Below, piece by piece: positions 8,765 to 20,427 of a DNA stretch of 64,000 bases (position 1 is its first letter; each line of letters starts with the position of its first letter). The position numbers and the translations under genes are program-made. This DNA is from Rhodospirillales bacterium (GTDB lineage: Bacteria; Pseudomonadota; Alphaproteobacteria; ATCC43930; CGMCC-115725): assembly GCA_027315365.1 (NCBI GenBank), contig DAHUYF010000205.1, positions 28,753-92,752 of the forward strand, read 5' to 3'. Below the pieces are notes generated by a model. It saw only the letters and a program-made list of their open reading frames with translations. It ran no database searches and was not told the origin of the DNA.

Positions 8765-9859
8765 ATGCTGTACCACCTGCTCTTTCCCTTCGCCGACCAG
8801 TTCGGCGCCTTCAATCTCTTCCGCTACCAGACCTTCCGGTCCGGCGGCGCGATGGTGACGGGGCTGCTCATCAGCTTCGCCATGGGGCCGCGCGTCATCG
8901 CCTGGCTCAAATCGAAGCAGGCGGAGGGGCAGCCGATCCGTCTCGACGGGCCCGAGGGCCATCTGGTGCGCAAGAAGGGCACGCCGACCATGGGCGGGTT
9001 CCTCATCCTGCTCGCGCTCATCGTCTCGACCCTGCTGTGGGCCGATCTCGCCAACGGCTATGTCTGGGTGACGCTCTTCGTCACGGTGGGCTTCGGCGCG
9101 ATCGGGTTCTTCGACGACTACAAGAAGCTGACCCGGCGCTCGTCGCGCGGCCTCTCCAGCCGCGGCAAGCTGGTGGCGCAGGTCGCCATCAGCGCCGTCG
9201 CCGGCGTCGCGATCGTGCTGCTGACGCACGATCCCTCGATCCGCACCGCGCTCGCCGTGCCGTTCTTCAAGAACGTGCTGATCGAGCTCGGCTGGACCTT
9301 CTTCATCCCGCTCGCCGTCTTGGTCATCACCGGCGCCTCCAACGCGGTCAACCTTACCGACGGGCTCGACGGGCTGGCCATCGTGCCGTCGATGATCGCC
9401 GCCGGCTGCTTCGCGCTCATCGCCTATCTCTCGGGCAATCTGAAATTCGCCGACTATCTGCAGATCCATCACGTCACCGGCGCCGGCGAGCTGGCGGTGT
9501 TCTGCGCCGCGCTGATCGGCTCTGGGCTGGGCTTCCTGTGGTACAACGCCCCGCCCGCCATGGTCTTCATGGGCGACACCGGCTCGCTGTCGATCGGCGG
9601 CGCCATCGGCACCATCAGCGTCATCACCAAGCACGAACTGGTGCTCGCCATCGTCGGCGGCCTCTTCGTGCTCGAGACGGTCTCGGTCATCGTGCAGGTG
9701 GCGAGCTTCAAGCTGACCGGCAAGCGCGTCTTCCGCATGGCGCCGCTCCATCATCATTTCGAGAAGAAGGGCTGGCAGGAACCGACCATCGTCATCCGCT
9801 TCTGGATCATCGCCTCGGTGCTGGCGCTGGCCGGGCTCTCCACCTTGAAACTGCGGTAG
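8765..9859 (+). CDS. mraY: Phospho-MurNAc-pentapeptide transferase MraY
   Basis: Integral membrane enzyme that transfers phospho-MurNAc-pentapeptide to undecaprenyl phosphate, making lipid I. It has 364 residues with about ten membrane segments. Diagnostic motifs: KKGTPTMGG near residue 75, FFDDYKK on the first catalytic loop, [21 protein letters not shown] and [13 protein letters not shown] near the C-terminus. The Asp-Asp pair and the His-rich loop of the active site are intact. It starts 7 bp after murF, without overlap. Confidence 0.98.
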   Translation: MLYHLLFPFADQFGAFNLFRYQTFRSGGAMVTGLLISFAMGPRVIAWLKSKQAEGQPIRLDGPEGHLVRKKGTPTMGGFLILLALIVSTLLWADLANGYVWVTLFVTVGFGAIGFFDDYKKLTRRSSRGLSSRGKLVAQVAISAVAGVAIVLLTHDPSIRTALAVPFFKNVLIELGWTFFIPLAVLVITGASNAVNLTDGLDGLAIVPSMIAAGCFALIAYLSGNLKFADYLQIHHVTGAGELAVFCAALIGSGLGFLWYNAPPAMVFMGDTGSLSIGGAIGTISVITKHELVLAIVGGLFVLETVSVIVQVASFKLTGKRVFRMAPLHHHFEKKGWQEPTIVIRFWIIASVLALAGLSTLKLR

Positions 9860-9864
9860 CAGGC

Positions 9865-11250
9865 ATGATCGAGGTGGCGGCATTCCGGGGCGAGTCGGTG
9901 GCGGTGCTGGGGCTGGCGCGCTCCGGCCTCGTCGCCGCCCAGGCGCTGCAACGAGGCGGCGCCCGCGTCCTTGCCTGGGACGATGCGGCGACGCGGCGCG
10001 AGCAGGCCGCGGCCGCGGGCGTGCCGATCGTCGACCTCACCGGACGCGATCTCGCCGGGGTGCGCGCGCTGGTGCTGTCGCCGGGCATCCCGCACACTCA
10101 TCCGCAGCCGCATCCCGTCGCCGCCCGCGCCCGTGCCGCCGGCACCCGGATCATCGGCGACATCGAGCTGCTCGCGCTCTCCTGCCGCGCGGCGCGCTAT
10201 GTCGGCATCACCGGCACGAACGGCAAATCCACCACCACCGCGCTGATCGGGCACATCCTGCAGCAGGCCGGACGCAAGGCGGCGGTGGGCGGCAATATCG
10301 GCACGCCGGCGCTGGCGCTGGCCGCGCTCGGCGCCGACGGCATTTATGTGCTGGAGATGAGTTCCTATCAGCTCGAACTCACCGAGAGCCTGGTCTGCGA
10401 CGTGGCCGTGCTGCTCAACCTCACGCCCGACCATATCGACCGCCATGGCGACATGGCGGGCTATGTCGCCGCCAAGCGGCGCATCTTCCGCGGCCAGCGC
10501 CGGCCGCAGGCGGCGGTGATCGGTGCCGACGATCCGCCGAGCCGCGCCATCCTGCGGGAGCTTGTTGCCGCCGGCACGCGGACCATGGTGCCGATCTCGG
10601 CGGAGACCGGCGCGCCGGGCGGCGTCTTCGTCGACAATGGCGTGCTGATCGACGACATGACCGGCGCCGCGGCGCGGGTGCTCGACCTCCGCGACGTCGC
10701 GCGCCTGCCCGGTCGGCACAATTGGCAGAATGCCGCCGCCGCCTACGCCGCCGCACGCTGCCTCGATGTGGCGCCGGCAGCGATCGCCGCCGGCATCGCC
10801 TCCTTCCCGGGCCTCGCCCACCGCCAGGAGCTCATCGCCGCCATCGACGGCGTGCGCTACGTGAACGATTCCAAAGCGACCAACGCCGACGCGGCCGCCA
10901 AGGCACTCGCCTGCTACGACGACATCTATTGGATCGCCGGCGGTGTGCCCAAGGAAGGCGGCATCGCCCCGCTGGCGCCGTTCTTCCCCCGGCTGCGCCG
11001 CGCCTTCCTCATCGGCCAGGCGAGCGACGCCTTCGCGGCGACGCTGGAGGGGCGGGCCGCCTTCACCCGCTGCGGCGATCTCGCCGGCGCGGTGGCGGCG
11101 GCGCGCGAGGCGGCGCTGGCCGAACGCCGGCCGCATCCGGTCGTGCTGCTGTCGCCGGCCTGCGCCTCCTTCGACCAGTTCGCCAATTTCGAGGAGCGCG
11201 GCGAGGTCTTCCGCCGCCTGGTGCAGGCTCTGCCGGGAGGGTGCGCATGA
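9865..11250 (+). CDS. murD: UDP-MurNAc-L-Ala:D-Glu ligase MurD
   Basis: Adds D-glutamate to UDP-MurNAc-L-Ala in the cytoplasm. It has 461 residues. A Rossmann-like N-terminus (VAVLGLARSG) binds the UDP sugar; the ATP loop GTNGKSTTT is at 117-125; the central domain carries NLTPDHIDRHG and the C-terminal domain contains VNDSKATNADAA and LLSPACASFDQF, all typical of MurD. The ATG at 9865 lies 5 bp after the mraY stop. The frame is open further upstream but that sequence is mraY in another frame. Confidence 0.97.
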   Translation: MIEVAAFRGESVAVLGLARSGLVAAQALQRGGARVLAWDDAATRREQAAAAGVPIVDLTGRDLAGVRALVLSPGIPHTHPQPHPVAARARAAGTRIIGDIELLALSCRAARYVGITGTNGKSTTTALIGHILQQAGRKAAVGGNIGTPALALAALGADGIYVLEMSSYQLELTESLVCDVAVLLNLTPDHIDRHGDMAGYVAAKRRIFRGQRRPQAAVIGADDPPSRAILRELVAAGTRTMVPISAETGAPGGVFVDNGVLIDDMTGAAARVLDLRDVARLPGRHNWQNAAAAYAAARCLDVAPAAIAAGIASFPGLAHRQELIAAIDGVRYVNDSKATNADAAAKALACYDDIYWIAGGVPKEGGIAPLAPFFPRLRRAFLIGQASDAFAATLEGRAAFTRCGDLAGAVAAAREAALAERRPHPVVLLSPACASFDQFANFEERGEVFRRLVQALPGGCA

Positions 11251-12383
11251 GCTTCGCCCGTACCGACCAGAGCCTCGTGGCGCAATGGTGGTGGACCATC
11301 GACCGCTGGACCCTGCTGGCGCTGGCGGCGTTGATCGGCTTCGGCTCGCTGCTGGTCATGGCGGCGAGCCCGGCGGTGGCCGAGCGCATCCATGCCGGCG
11401 GCATCGCCCATCCAGACGGCCTGTTCTTCGTCAAGCGCTACTTCGCGGTGCTGCCGCTGGCGCTCGCCACCCTGTTCGCAACCTCGCTGCAGAGCCCGCG
11501 CATGGTGCGGCGGATCGCGCTGGTGGGCTTCGTCATCTCGCTGATCCTGCTGGTCTACACTTTCGTCGGCGGGGTCGAGATCAAGGGCGCGCGGCGCTGG
11601 ATCAGCCTGCCCGGCCTGTCGCTGCAGCCTTCGGAATTCGTCAAACCGACCTTTGCCGTGGTCTCCGCCTGGCTCTTCGCGCAGTACCGGCTGCGCGAGA
11701 ATTTTCCCGGCCATTGGATCGCCATCGCGCTCTACCTGCTGGTGGTCGGACTGCTGATCAAGCAGCCCGATCTCGGCATGGCGGTAGTGGTCTCGGCGGT
11801 GTGGTTCACCCAGTTCTTCCTCGCCGGCATGCGACTCTACTGGGTCGCGGTCGGGATGGCCTCCGGCGTCGCCGGTCTGATCGGCGCCTATCTCACCCTG
11901 CCGCACGTAACCAGTCGCGTCGACCGCTTCCTCGATCCCGCCAGCGGCGACAGCTATCAGGTCGACCGCTCGATGGAAGCTTTCATCAACGGCGGCCTCT
12001 GGGGACGCGGGCCCGGCGAAGGCACCGTCAAGGAATCGCTGCCCGACGCGCATGCCGATTTCGTCTTCGCCGTGGCCGGCGAGGAACTCGGCCTGATCGT
12101 CTGTCTGGTCATCATCGCCCTTTTCGCCTTCATCGTGCTGCGCGGCTTCTCGCGGCTGCTGCAGGAGACCAATCTCTTCGTCGTGCTCGCCGCCACCGGC
12201 CTCTTCGTCCAGTTCGGGCTGCAGGCGATCATCAACATGGCGTCGAGCCTGCATCTCATGCCGACCAAGGGCATGACCCTCCCCTTCATCTCCTATGGCG
12301 GCTCGTCCCTGCTGTCGCTCGGCCTCGCCATGGGCATGGCGCTGGCGTTGACGCGGCGGCGCTTCGGCGGGGTCGAGGCATGA
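11247..12383 (+). CDS. ftsW: Septal peptidoglycan glycosyltransferase FtsW
   Basis: SEDS-family polymerase that makes glycan strands from lipid II at the septum, partnered with FtsI. It has 378 residues with ~10 hydrophobic segments. SEDS signatures are present: [19 protein letters not shown] in the middle, [10 protein letters not shown], the catalytic-loop region and the C-terminal [18 protein letters not shown]. The ATG overlaps the murD stop (ATGA). Placement between murD and murG distinguishes it from RodA, which would lie with mreB/mrdA. Confidence 0.97.
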   Translation: MSFARTDQSLVAQWWWTIDRWTLLALAALIGFGSLLVMAASPAVAERIHAGGIAHPDGLFFVKRYFAVLPLALATLFATSLQSPRMVRRIALVGFVISLILLVYTFVGGVEIKGARRWISLPGLSLQPSEFVKPTFAVVSAWLFAQYRLRENFPGHWIAIALYLLVVGLLIKQPDLGMAVVVSAVWFTQFFLAGMRLYWVAVGMASGVAGLIGAYLTLPHVTSRVDRFLDPASGDSYQVDRSMEAFINGGLWGRGPGEGTVKESLPDAHADFVFAVAGEELGLIVCLVIIALFAFIVLRGFSRLLQETNLFVVLAATGLFVQFGLQAIINMASSLHLMPTKGMTLPFISYGGSSLLSLGLAMGMALALTRRRFGGVEA

Positions 12384-13501
12384 GCGCGCTGATCGCGCTC
12401 GCCGCCGGCGGCACCGGCGGCCACATGTTCCCGGCGGAGGCGCTGGCGCGCGAGCTGCTGGGCCGCGGCTTCGGTGTTGCGCTGGTCACCGACCGGCGCG
12501 GCCAGGCCTTCGGCGACAAGCTGCCGGGCGCGTCGCTTCACCGCATCCGCGCCGGCCGCTTCGGCGCCGGGCTGGTGAGCAAGGTCGTCGGGTTGACCGG
12601 CCTGGCGCTGGGCACGCTCGAGGCCGGCCGGCTGCTGCGCCGGCTCTCCCCGGCCGCGGCGGTGGGCTTCGGGGGCTATCCCTCGGTGCCGACCATGCTG
12701 GCGGCGGCGCGGCTGCGGCTGCCGACGTTGATCCACGAGCAGAACGCCATTCTCGGCCGCGCCAACCGGCTGCTGGCGCCGCGCGCCCGGGTCATCGCCA
12801 CCGCCTTCGCCGAGACGGCGGGGGTGCGCGAGGCCGATCGGGCGCGGCTGGTGCTCACCGGCAATCCCGTTCGGCCCGCCATCGCCCAGCTACGCGGCGC
12901 GCCCTACCGCGCGCCCGAGACCGAGGGGCCGTTCGAGGTCCTGGTGATCGGCGGCAGCCAGGGCGCGCGGGTGCTGAGCGAGGTGATCCCCGCCGCCGTC
13001 GCGTTGCTGCCGGAGGCGCTCCGCCGCCTCCTGCGCGTGACGCAGCAGGCGCGCGCCGAGGATATCGAGGCGGTGCGCCGCGCGCATGCGGCGAGCGGCG
13101 TCGCCGCCGAGCTCGCCACCTTCTTCGCCGACGTGCCGCAGCGATTGGCGCGCGCCCATCTCGTGATCTCGCGCGCCGGCGCCTCGACCGTCGCCGAGCT
13201 TGCCATGATCGGCCGTCCGGCCATCCTGGTGCCCTATCTGCACGCCGCCGACGACCACCAGACCGCCAATGCGCGCGCGCTGGAGAAGGCGGGCGGCGCC
13301 TGGGTGATGCCGCAGGCGAGCTTCACCGCCGCGGCGCTCGCCGAGCAATTGGCGATGCTGATGACAGCGCCCGACCGGCTCGCCCGCGCCGCCGCCGCCG
13401 CCGAAGCGCAAGGCCGTCCGGATGCCGCGAGCGCGCTGGCCGATCTCGTCGCCGCCGTCGCCGGCAACGGCCACCCCGTGCCGCGGGAGCATGCCGCATG
13501 A
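12380..13501 (+). CDS. murG: Lipid II synthase MurG (GlcNAc transferase)
   Basis: GT28 glycosyltransferase at the inner face of the membrane that adds GlcNAc to lipid I. It has 373 residues. The N-terminal glycine-rich loop [10 protein letters not shown] and the [12 protein letters not shown] motif bind the lipid acceptor. The C-terminal domain carries [16 protein letters not shown] and the UDP-GlcNAc site [31 protein letters not shown]. The ATG overlaps the ftsW stop and the TGA overlaps the murC start. Confidence 0.97.
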   Translation: MSALIALAAGGTGGHMFPAEALARELLGRGFGVALVTDRRGQAFGDKLPGASLHRIRAGRFGAGLVSKVVGLTGLALGTLEAGRLLRRLSPAAAVGFGGYPSVPTMLAAARLRLPTLIHEQNAILGRANRLLAPRARVIATAFAETAGVREADRARLVLTGNPVRPAIAQLRGAPYRAPETEGPFEVLVIGGSQGARVLSEVIPAAVALLPEALRRLLRVTQQARAEDIEAVRRAHAASGVAAELATFFADVPQRLARAHLVISRAGASTVAELAMIGRPAILVPYLHAADDHQTANARALEKAGGAWVMPQASFTAAALAEQLAMLMTAPDRLARAAAAAEAQGRPDAASALADLVAAVAGNGHPVPREHAA

Positions 13502-14922
13502 GGGCGCTTCCGCTCGACATCGGCATGATCCATTTCGTCGGCATCGGCGGCATCGGCATGAGCGGCATCGCCGAGATCCTGCACAATCTGGGATACCAGG
13601 TGCAGGGCAGCGACGTCGCCGACAGCGGCAACGTGCAGCGACTGCGCGGCCTCGGAATCCCGGTCGAGATCGGACACCGCGCCGAGAATCTCGGCGCCGC
13701 GCAGGTGGTGGTGATCTCCTCGGCGGTGAAGAGGGACAATCCCGAGGTGGTGGCGGCGCGCTCGCGGCTGCTGCCGGTGGTGCGCCGCGCCGAGATGCTG
13801 GGCGAGCTGATGCGGCTCAAATGGGCGATCGCAGTCGCCGGCACGCACGGCAAGACCACCACCACCTCGATGATCGGCGCGCTGCTCGACGCGGCCCAGC
13901 TCGACCCCACGGTGATCAACGGCGGCATCATCAACGCCTACGGCACCAATGCGCGGCTGGGCGCCGGTGAGTGGATGGTGGTCGAGGCGGACGAGAGCGA
14001 CGGCACCTTCGTCAAGCTGCCGGCGACCATCGCCGTCGTCACCAACATCGATCCAGAGCATCTCGATTTCTACGGCAGTTTCGAGGCGGTGCAGCAGGCC
14101 TTCGAGAGCTTCGTTGGCAACATCCCGTTCTACGGCTTCGCCGTGCTCTGCGTCGACCATCCGGTGGTCCAGGGCATGATCCCCAAACTGTCGGAGCGGC
14201 GCATCGTCACCTACGGCATGAGCCCCCAGGCCGACATCCGCGCGGTCAATATCGACATCGGTCCCAGCGGCGCGCGCTATGACGTCATCGTTACCGACCG
14301 CCTGCAAGAGACCAGCCGCACCATCGCCGGCGTCAAGTTGCCGATGTTCGGCCAGCACAACGTGCAGAACTCGCTCGCCGCCATCGCCGTCGCCGAGGAG
14401 ATGGGGCTGGGCGACGACGTGGTGCGAACCGCGTTTGCCGGCTTCAAGGGCGTCAAGCGGCGCTTCACCAAGACCGGCGAGTCGCACGGCGTCACCGTGA
14501 TCGACGATTACGGCCATCACCCGGTCGAGATCGCCGCGGTGCTGCGCGCGGCGCGCGGCGCTGCCGCGGGCAGCATCATCGCCGTGGTGCAACCGCATCG
14601 CTACAGCCGCCTCAAGGACCTCTTCGCCGAATTCTGTACCTGCTTCAACGACGCCGATACGGTCCTGGTCGCCGATGTCTATGCCGCGGGCGAGGCGCCG
14701 ATCGAGGGCGTCAACCGCGACGCGCTGGTGGCCGGCTTGCGCGCGCGCGGCCACCGCCATGCCGAGGCGCTGCTCTCCCCCGCCCAGCTCGCGACGCTGG
14801 TGCGCGGTCTCGCCAAGCCCGGCGATTTCGTCGTCTGCCTCGGCGCCGGCTCCATCACCAACTGGGCACAGAGCCTGCCGGCGGAGCTCGACAAGCTCTA
14901 CGCCGCCGGAGGGACGGAATGA
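13498..14922 (+). CDS. murC: UDP-MurNAc:L-alanine ligase MurC
   Basis: First amino-acid-adding Mur ligase; attaches L-Ala to UDP-MurNAc. It has 474 residues. The N-terminal UDP-binding loop [18 protein letters not shown] loop GTHGKTTTT at 115-123, EADESDGTF and [10 protein letters not shown] in the centre, and [11 protein letters not shown] in the C-terminal domain are all present, matching MurC rather than MurD/E/F. It overlaps murG and murB by 4 bp each. Confidence 0.97.
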   Translation: MRALPLDIGMIHFVGIGGIGMSGIAEILHNLGYQVQGSDVADSGNVQRLRGLGIPVEIGHRAENLGAAQVVVISSAVKRDNPEVVAARSRLLPVVRRAEMLGELMRLKWAIAVAGTHGKTTTTSMIGALLDAAQLDPTVINGGIINAYGTNARLGAGEWMVVEADESDGTFVKLPATIAVVTNIDPEHLDFYGSFEAVQQAFESFVGNIPFYGFAVLCVDHPVVQGMIPKLSERRIVTYGMSPQADIRAVNIDIGPSGARYDVIVTDRLQETSRTIAGVKLPMFGQHNVQNSLAAIAVAEEMGLGDDVVRTAFAGFKGVKRRFTKTGESHGVTVIDDYGHHPVEIAAVLRAARGAAAGSIIAVVQPHRYSRLKDLFAEFCTCFNDADTVLVADVYAAGEAPIEGVNRDALVAGLRARGHRHAEALLSPAQLATLVRGLAKPGDFVVCLGAGSITNWAQSLPAELDKLYAAGGTE

Positions 14923-15851
14923 TGGCCGCGCGGCGCCTCGGCGATCGCCTGATCGAGCGCCTGCCGCCGGTGCGCGGCCGGCTCAGCGAGAACGTGCCGC
15001 TTGCCGCCGTCACCTGGTTCCGCGTCGGCGGCGCGGCCGAAGTGATGTTCCGCCCCGCCGACAGCGACGATCTCGCGGCCTTTCTCGCGGCCAAGCCCGC
15101 CGACGTGCCGGTGACGGTGATCGGCGTCGGCTCGAACCTGCTGGTGCGCGACGGCGGCATCCGGGGCGTGGTCGTGCGCCTCGGCCGCGGCTTCGTCGAG
15201 ATCAGCGTCGCCGGCACCGAGATCGAGGCCGGCGCCGGTGCGCTCGACCTCAATGTCGCGCTCACCTGCCAGCAGGCGGGGATTGCCGGTCTCGAATTCA
15301 TGAGCGGCATCCCCGGCACGGTGGGCGGCGCGCTGCGCATGAACGCCGGCGCCTATGGCCGCGAGATCAAGGACGTGCTGCGCGAGGCGGTGGCGCTCGA
15401 CGCGCGGGGACAACGCCAGCGGCTCGATGTGGCGGCGCTCAGCCTCTCCTACCGCCATTGCGGCGCGCCGGAGGATTGGATCTTCATCGCCGCGCGGTTT
15501 GCCGGCAAGACCGGCCAAGCGGCGGCGGTCGCCGCGCGCATGGCCGAGATACGGGCGGCGCGCGAGGCGTCGCAGCCGGTCCGCGCCCGCACCGGCGGCT
15601 CGACTTTCGCCAACCCTCCGGGCCACAGGGCCTGGGAGCTGATCGACCGCGCGGGCTGCCGCGGCTTGCGGCGCGGCGGCGCCATGGTGTCCGAGAAGCA
15701 CGCCAACTTCCTGATCAACACCGGCGACGCCACCGCCGCCGATCTCGAGGGGCTGGGCGAGGACGTGCGCCGCCGCGTCCGCGATGCCAGCGGCATTACG
15801 CTCGATTGGGAGATCCGCCGCATCGGCGAGCCCAAGGCAGGCGTGCCATGA
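14919..15851 (+). CDS. murB: UDP-N-acetylenolpyruvoylglucosamine reductase MurB
   Basis: FAD enzyme that reduces enolpyruvyl-UDP-GlcNAc to UDP-MurNAc with NADPH. It has 310 residues. The FAD-binding domain shows [32 protein letters not shown] and [24 protein letters not shown]; the C-terminal domain contains [17 protein letters not shown] and [19 protein letters not shown]. The Ser in GGSTFANP fits the catalytic proton donor of type I MurB. Starts within the murC stop and ends within the ddl start. Confidence 0.97.
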   Translation: MMAARRLGDRLIERLPPVRGRLSENVPLAAVTWFRVGGAAEVMFRPADSDDLAAFLAAKPADVPVTVIGVGSNLLVRDGGIRGVVVRLGRGFVEISVAGTEIEAGAGALDLNVALTCQQAGIAGLEFMSGIPGTVGGALRMNAGAYGREIKDVLREAVALDARGQRQRLDVAALSLSYRHCGAPEDWIFIAARFAGKTGQAAAVAARMAEIRAAREASQPVRARTGGSTFANPPGHRAWELIDRAGCRGLRRGGAMVSEKHANFLINTGDATAADLEGLGEDVRRRVRDASGITLDWEIRRIGEPKAGVP

Positions 15852-16765
15852 GCCGCCGCGTCGCCGTGCTGATGGGCGGCTGGTCGTCCGAGCGCGACGT
15901 CTCGCTGGTGAGCGGCGCGGAATGCGCCAAGGCGCTGGCGTCACTCGGCTATGAGGTGCGGGCGATCGACGTGACGCGCGACCTCGACGCGCTGCTGGCG
16001 GCGCTGACGCCGCGCCCCGATGCCGCCTTCAACGCGCTGCACGGCACCGGCGGCGAGGACGGCACGATCCAGGGCGTGCTCGAGTTCCTGCGCATTCCCT
16101 ACACCCATTCCGGCGTGCTCGCCTCGGCGGTCGCGATGCACAAGCCCACCGCCAAGGCGGTGTTCGCCGCCGCCGGATTGCCGCTCGCCGAAGGCCGGGT
16201 GGTGCGCCGGGCGGAACTCGCCGCCGGCGACGCGCTGCCGCGCCCCTTCGTGGTCAAGCCGGTTGCCGAGGGCTCGAGCGTCGGCGTGCGCATCGTGCGG
16301 CCCAACGACAATTCCTGGGCCGAGGAGGCGCGGCGCTGGGCCTATGAGGAAACCCTGGTCGAGCGCTACGTGCCCGGCCGGGAGATCACCGTCGCAGTGA
16401 TGGGGGATCGCGCGCTGGGCGCGCTCGAGATCCGGCCCAACAACGCCGCGATGTACGACTACACCGCCAAATACGCGCCCGGCGGCAGCACGCATCTGAT
16501 GCCGGCGCCGATCGATCGGCGCGCCTATGACGAGGCGCTCGACATCAGCCTGCGCGCGCACCGTGCGCTGGGCTGCCGCGGCGTGAGCCGCGCCGACCTG
16601 CGCTACGACGACACCGCAGGCGAGCCCGGCCGGATGATCCTGCTCGAGGTCAACACCCAGCCCGGCATGACGCCTACCTCGCTGGTGCCCGACATCGCGC
16701 GGCATGCCGGGATCGATTTTGCCGAGCTGGTGCGCTGGATGGTGGAGAACGCCGCATGCGACTGA
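15848..16765 (+). CDS. ddl: D-alanine--D-alanine ligase
   Basis: ATP-grasp ligase making the D-Ala-D-Ala dipeptide used by MurF. It has 305 residues. Typical motifs: VAVLMGGWSSERDVSLVSG at the N-terminus, NALHGTGGEDGTIQG, PYTHSGVLASA..HK, FVVKPVAEGSSVGV and the metal-binding C-terminal EVNTQPGMTPTSLVP. The gene overlaps ftsQ by 10 bp. In E. coli the orthologue in this position is ddlB. Confidence 0.97.
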   Translation: MSRRVAVLMGGWSSERDVSLVSGAECAKALASLGYEVRAIDVTRDLDALLAALTPRPDAAFNALHGTGGEDGTIQGVLEFLRIPYTHSGVLASAVAMHKPTAKAVFAAAGLPLAEGRVVRRAELAAGDALPRPFVVKPVAEGSSVGVRIVRPNDNSWAEEARRWAYEETLVERYVPGREITVAVMGDRALGALEIRPNNAAMYDYTAKYAPGGSTHLMPAPIDRRAYDEALDISLRAHRALGCRGVSRADLRYDDTAGEPGRMILLEVNTQPGMTPTSLVPDIARHAGIDFAELVRWMVENAACD

Positions 16766-17628
16766 TGGCCGCCCGCGCTGGACGATCCGCCAGGCCCGTG
16801 CCCCCGGCGCGCGGGCGACGCAAGCAGCGCTGGTCGCGCCGTACCGTGCTTGCCGCCGCCGCGACCGCGCTCGCGATCGTGCTTGCCGGCGGCGGCTGGT
16901 GGCTCGAGCGCAGCGGCGTCATCGCAGCGGCGGCCCGTTCGGCCGAGCGCGCCTTCTTCGCGTGGACCGCGAGTTGGGGAATGGCGGTGAACGACGTGCA
17001 GGTGGAAGGTCGCGAGCGCACCAGCCGCGCGGCGATCCTGAGCGCACTCGGCGTCGAGCGCGGCACGCCGATCCTGGCGGTCGATCCGGAGGAGGCCAAG
17101 CGCCGCCTGGAGTCGATCGCCTGGGTGCGCTCCGCCTCGGTCGAGCGGCGCCTGCCCGACGCGCTCTACATCCGCCTGGTCGAGCGCCAGCCGCTCGCCT
17201 TCTGGCAGCGGCAGGGCAAGCTGGTGCTGGTGGATCGCGGCGGCGTCGTCGTGCCGAGCGATCATCTCGAGAGCTTCGGCGCCCTTCTCGTTCTGGTCGG
17301 ACCGGATGCACCCGCGGCGGGCGCGGCGCTGCTCGACATGCTCGCCGGCGAACCCGAACTCGCGCCGCACGTGGCCGCCGCCGTGCGGATCGGCGGCCGG
17401 CGATGGAATCTCCGCCTCGACAGCGGCATCGACGTCGCACTGCCGGAGGAGGATCCCGCCTCGGCCTGGCACCGCCTCGCCCGGCTCGAGCGCAGCGACG
17501 GCATCCTGGAGCGCGACATCGAACTGGTCGACCTCCGCCTCGCCGACCGCTTGGTCGTTCGCACGCTGCCGGCCGAGAGCTCAAAGACCCCGCCCAAGAA
17601 GGGCCACCAACCGGGAAAGAACACATGA
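16756..17628 (+). CDS. ftsQ: Cell division protein FtsQ
   Basis: Bitopic inner-membrane divisome protein that recruits FtsL/FtsB and links early to late division proteins. It has 290 residues: a basic cytoplasmic tail (~1-32), one membrane helix (~33-53), then a periplasmic POTRA domain beginning about residue 75 (VNDVQVEGRERTSRAAILSALGVERGTPILAVD) and the FtsQ beta domain. The C-terminus is rich in Lys/Pro. The ATG at 16756 overlaps ddl by 10 bp; an in-frame ATG at 16765 would also be acceptable. Confidence 0.95.
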   Translation: MRLMAARAGRSARPVPPARGRRKQRWSRRTVLAAAATALAIVLAGGGWWLERSGVIAAAARSAERAFFAWTASWGMAVNDVQVEGRERTSRAAILSALGVERGTPILAVDPEEAKRRLESIAWVRSASVERRLPDALYIRLVERQPLAFWQRQGKLVLVDRGGVVVPSDHLESFGALLVLVGPDAPAAGAALLDMLAGEPELAPHVAAAVRIGGRRWNLRLDSGIDVALPEEDPASAWHRLARLERSDGILERDIELVDLRLADRLVVRTLPAESSKTPPKKGHQPGKNT

Positions 17629-18875
17629 GGAAGCTCGCCGTGCGCCCGCGCGGAACCATCGGCGTCGTTGACATCGGCACCACCAAGGTGTGCTGCTTCA
17701 TCGCGCGCCACGAGGAGGGCGAGCCGAAGATCGTCGGCATCGGCCATCAGGTGTCGCGCGGCGTCAAGAACGGCGTCATCGTCGACATCGACGCCGCCAG
17801 CCAGTCGATCCTGGCCGCGGCGCACGCCGCCGAGCAGATGGCGGGCGAGACGCTGGCCGAAATCGTCGTCAACCTTTCCGGCGGCTTCAACGCCTCGCGC
17901 CTGATCAAGAGCGACGTTGCGCTCAACGGCCGCGAGATCACCGACAGCGACATGCGCCGCGTGCTTGATCATGGGCACGCGCTGAAGGAGCCGGCCGACC
18001 GCGTGGTGATCCACTCGATCCCCGTCGGCTTCTCCGTCGACCAGAGCCGCGGCATCCGCGATCCCCGCGGCATGTACGCGCAGAAGCTCGGCGTCAACAT
18101 GCATATGGTGACGGCACAGGCCGGCGCGGTGCGCAACCTCGCCACCTGCGTCGGCCGCTGCCATCTCGAAGTCGCGGCGCTGGTGGTGAGCCCCTACGCC
18201 GCCGGCCTCGCCGCGCTGGTCGAGGACGAGACCGAGCTCGGCGTCACCGTCATCGACATGGGCGGCGGCACCACCGGCGTCGCGGTGTTCTTCGACGGCA
18301 ACCTGGTCTTCACCGACACCGTGCCGGTGGGCGGCGGCCACGTCACCAGCGACATCGCCCGCGGCCTGTCGACGCCGCTCGCCCATGCCGAGCGGATGAA
18401 GACGCTCTACGGCAACGCGATCGCGTCGGCCGCCGACGAGCGCGAGATGATCACCGTTCCGCAAGTCGGCGAGGAGGACGAAAGCCATGCCAATCACGTG
18501 CCGAAATCGCTGCTCGTCGGCATCATCTCGCCGCGGCTCGAGGAGACCTTCGAGCTGGTGCGCGACCGGCTCGAGCAAAGCGGCTTTGACAAGATCGCCG
18601 GCCGGCGCGTCGTGCTGACCGGCGGCGCCTGCCAGCTTCCCGGCACGCGCGAACTCGCCGGGCTGATCCTGGACAAACAGATTCGCATTGGCCGCCCGCT
18701 GCGCATCGAGGGGCTGGCCGAGGCGACGGGCGGACCGGCCTTCGCCACCTCAGCCGGTCTCGTCCATTTCGCCCTGTCCGAGCGCGCGGAAACGCCGCGG
18801 CGGGGGCGCGCGCTCACCGAGGAGCCGGGCGGCGTGTTCCACCGCTTCGGCCATTGGATACGGGAGAATTTTTGA
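17625..18875 (+). CDS. ftsA: Cell division protein FtsA
   Basis: Actin-like ATPase that tethers FtsZ filaments to the membrane. It has 416 residues. The N-terminal phosphate loop [15 protein letters not shown], the 1C-domain region around residues 85-160, the second phosphate loop [16 protein letters not shown] and the adenosine motif [12 protein letters not shown] are present. The C-terminal [10 protein letters not shown] is an amphipathic helix of the type used for membrane targeting. The ATG overlaps the ftsQ stop by 4 bp. A 44-bp gap with its own ribosome-binding site separates it from ftsZ. Confidence 0.97.
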   Translation: MRKLAVRPRGTIGVVDIGTTKVCCFIARHEEGEPKIVGIGHQVSRGVKNGVIVDIDAASQSILAAAHAAEQMAGETLAEIVVNLSGGFNASRLIKSDVALNGREITDSDMRRVLDHGHALKEPADRVVIHSIPVGFSVDQSRGIRDPRGMYAQKLGVNMHMVTAQAGAVRNLATCVGRCHLEVAALVVSPYAAGLAALVEDETELGVTVIDMGGGTTGVAVFFDGNLVFTDTVPVGGGHVTSDIARGLSTPLAHAERMKTLYGNAIASAADEREMITVPQVGEEDESHANHVPKSLLVGIISPRLEETFELVRDRLEQSGFDKIAGRRVVLTGGACQLPGTRELAGLILDKQIRIGRPLRIEGLAEATGGPAFATSAGLVHFALSERAETPRRGRALTEEPGGVFHRFGHWIRENF

Positions 18876-18919
18876 GGTCAGGCAGCAACCCACTCACGCC
18901 GATCACGTCGGAGGACAGC

Positions 18920-20371
18920 ATGACGATCAATTTGAGCATTCCCAGAGACGACCAGGAGCTGAAGCCGCGCATCACGGTGGTCGGCGTCGGCGGCGCCGGC
19001 GGCAACGCCGTCAACAACATGATCCGCTCCAACCTCATCGGTTGCGAGTTCGTGGTCTGCAATACCGACGCCCAGGCGATGCGGCAGTCGCTCGCCGAGC
19101 GCAAGATCCAGCTCGGCGCCGGCGTGACGCGTGGACTGGGCGCCGGCTCCCGACCCGATGTCGGGCGCATCGCCGCGGAGGAGACGATCGAAGAGATCAT
19201 GGGCGCGCTCGAGGGCTCGAACATGGTCTTCATCACCGCCGGCATGGGCGGCGGCACCGGCACCGGCGCCGCCCCGGTCATCGCCCGCGCCGCGCGCGAG
19301 GCCGGCATCCTCACCGTCGGCGTCGTCACCAGGCCGTTCCAGTTCGAGGGCAACAACCGCATGCGGCTCGCCGAGGCCGGCATCCTCGAGCTGCAGAAGT
19401 TCGTCGATACCCTCATCATCATCCCGAACCAGAACCTGTTCCGGGTGGCGAACGAGCGCACCACCTTCGCCGACGCCTTCAAGATGGCGGACGACGTGCT
19501 GCACTCGGGCGTGCGCGGCGTCACCGACCTGATGGTGATGCCGGGCCTGATCAATCTCGATTTCGCCGACATCCGCGCGGTGATGAGCGAGATGGGCAAG
19601 GCGATGATGGGCACCGGCGAAGCCGAAGGCGACCGCCGCGCCATCGATGCGGCCGAAGCCGCGATCTCCAACCCGCTGCTCGAAGACGTCTCGATGAAGG
19701 GCGCGCGCGGCGTGCTCATCAACATCACCGGCGGTCTCGACATGACGCTGTTCGAGGTCGACGAGGCGGCAAACCGCATCCGCGAGGAGGTCGACCCCGA
19801 AGCCAACATCATCTTCGGCTCGACCTTCGACGAGAAGCTCGAGGGCAAGATGCGCATCTCCGTCGTCGCCACCGGCATCGACGCCGAGCAGCTCGCCCAG
19901 ACGCGTCCGGCGATCCGGCTGGTCACCGACGCGGCGCCGGTGAAGCCGGCACCGGCGGTGCCGGCGGCGGTGGCGATCGACGCCGGCCCGGTGCCGGCGC
20001 AGGCCGCGGCGATCGAGACCGCGGCGGTCAAGGGCGATGTCTTCATCGCGCCGCGCCCGGTCGAGGCGCCGCAGCGGCCGGCCATGCTGGCCCAGCCCGC
20101 GCCGGCCCCCGACCCCTATGCCGCGGCGGCGATGGAGAACGGCGCCCGCGCGCCGCAGCGGCCGGCAAAGAGCCTCGGCCAGAGCCTGTTCGAGCGCGTC
20201 ACCGGCGTCGCCCGGCGCCCGGCCGCCGAGGCCGAGCCCGCGCCGCGCGTGGCGCCGACGATGCCGGCGCAGCCGCGCCTCGGCGCGCTCGACCCCGCCG
20301 ACCGGCTGAGCCCGAGCAAGGACGAGGATCTCCTCGACATCCCCGCCTTCCTGCGCCGTCAGGCGAACTGA
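18920..20371 (+). CDS. ftsZ: Cell division GTPase FtsZ
   Basis: Tubulin homologue that forms the Z-ring. With the ATG at 18920 (GGAGG ribosome-binding site at 18910-18914) it has 483 residues. The GTPase domain carries [15 protein letters not shown] and the tubulin signature GGGTGTG (110-116), with the T7 loop [11 protein letters not shown]. After about residue 320 comes a long Ala/Pro-rich linker of ~150 residues, longer than in E. coli as usual in alphaproteobacteria. The conserved C-terminal peptide [12 protein letters not shown], which binds FtsA and other partners, closes the protein. The open frame extends upstream to 18854 but that part is ftsA tail in another frame. Confidence 0.98.
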   Translation: MTINLSIPRDDQELKPRITVVGVGGAGGNAVNNMIRSNLIGCEFVVCNTDAQAMRQSLAERKIQLGAGVTRGLGAGSRPDVGRIAAEETIEEIMGALEGSNMVFITAGMGGGTGTGAAPVIARAAREAGILTVGVVTRPFQFEGNNRMRLAEAGILELQKFVDTLIIIPNQNLFRVANERTTFADAFKMADDVLHSGVRGVTDLMVMPGLINLDFADIRAVMSEMGKAMMGTGEAEGDRRAIDAAEAAISNPLLEDVSMKGARGVLINITGGLDMTLFEVDEAANRIREEVDPEANIIFGSTFDEKLEGKMRISVVATGIDAEQLAQTRPAIRLVTDAAPVKPAPAVPAAVAIDAGPVPAQAAAIETAAVKGDVFIAPRPVEAPQRPAMLAQPAPAPDPYAAAAMENGARAPQRPAKSLGQSLFERVTGVARRPAAEAEPAPRVAPTMPAQPRLGALDPADRLSPSKDEDLLDIPAFLRRQAN

Positions 20372-20390
20372 GAAGCACAGTCCACCCTCG

Positions 20391-20427
20391 CGGCAGGAGC
20401 CGGTCCCCGGCTCCTGCCGTTTTTTTT
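20391..20427 (+). terminator. Rho-independent terminator after ftsZ
   Basis: A perfect 13-bp stem (CGGCAGGAGCCGG / CCGGCTCCTGCCG) with a 3-nt loop is followed by eight T residues. It lies 20 bp past the ftsZ stop and closes the dcw operon, separating it from lpxC. Confidence 0.95.
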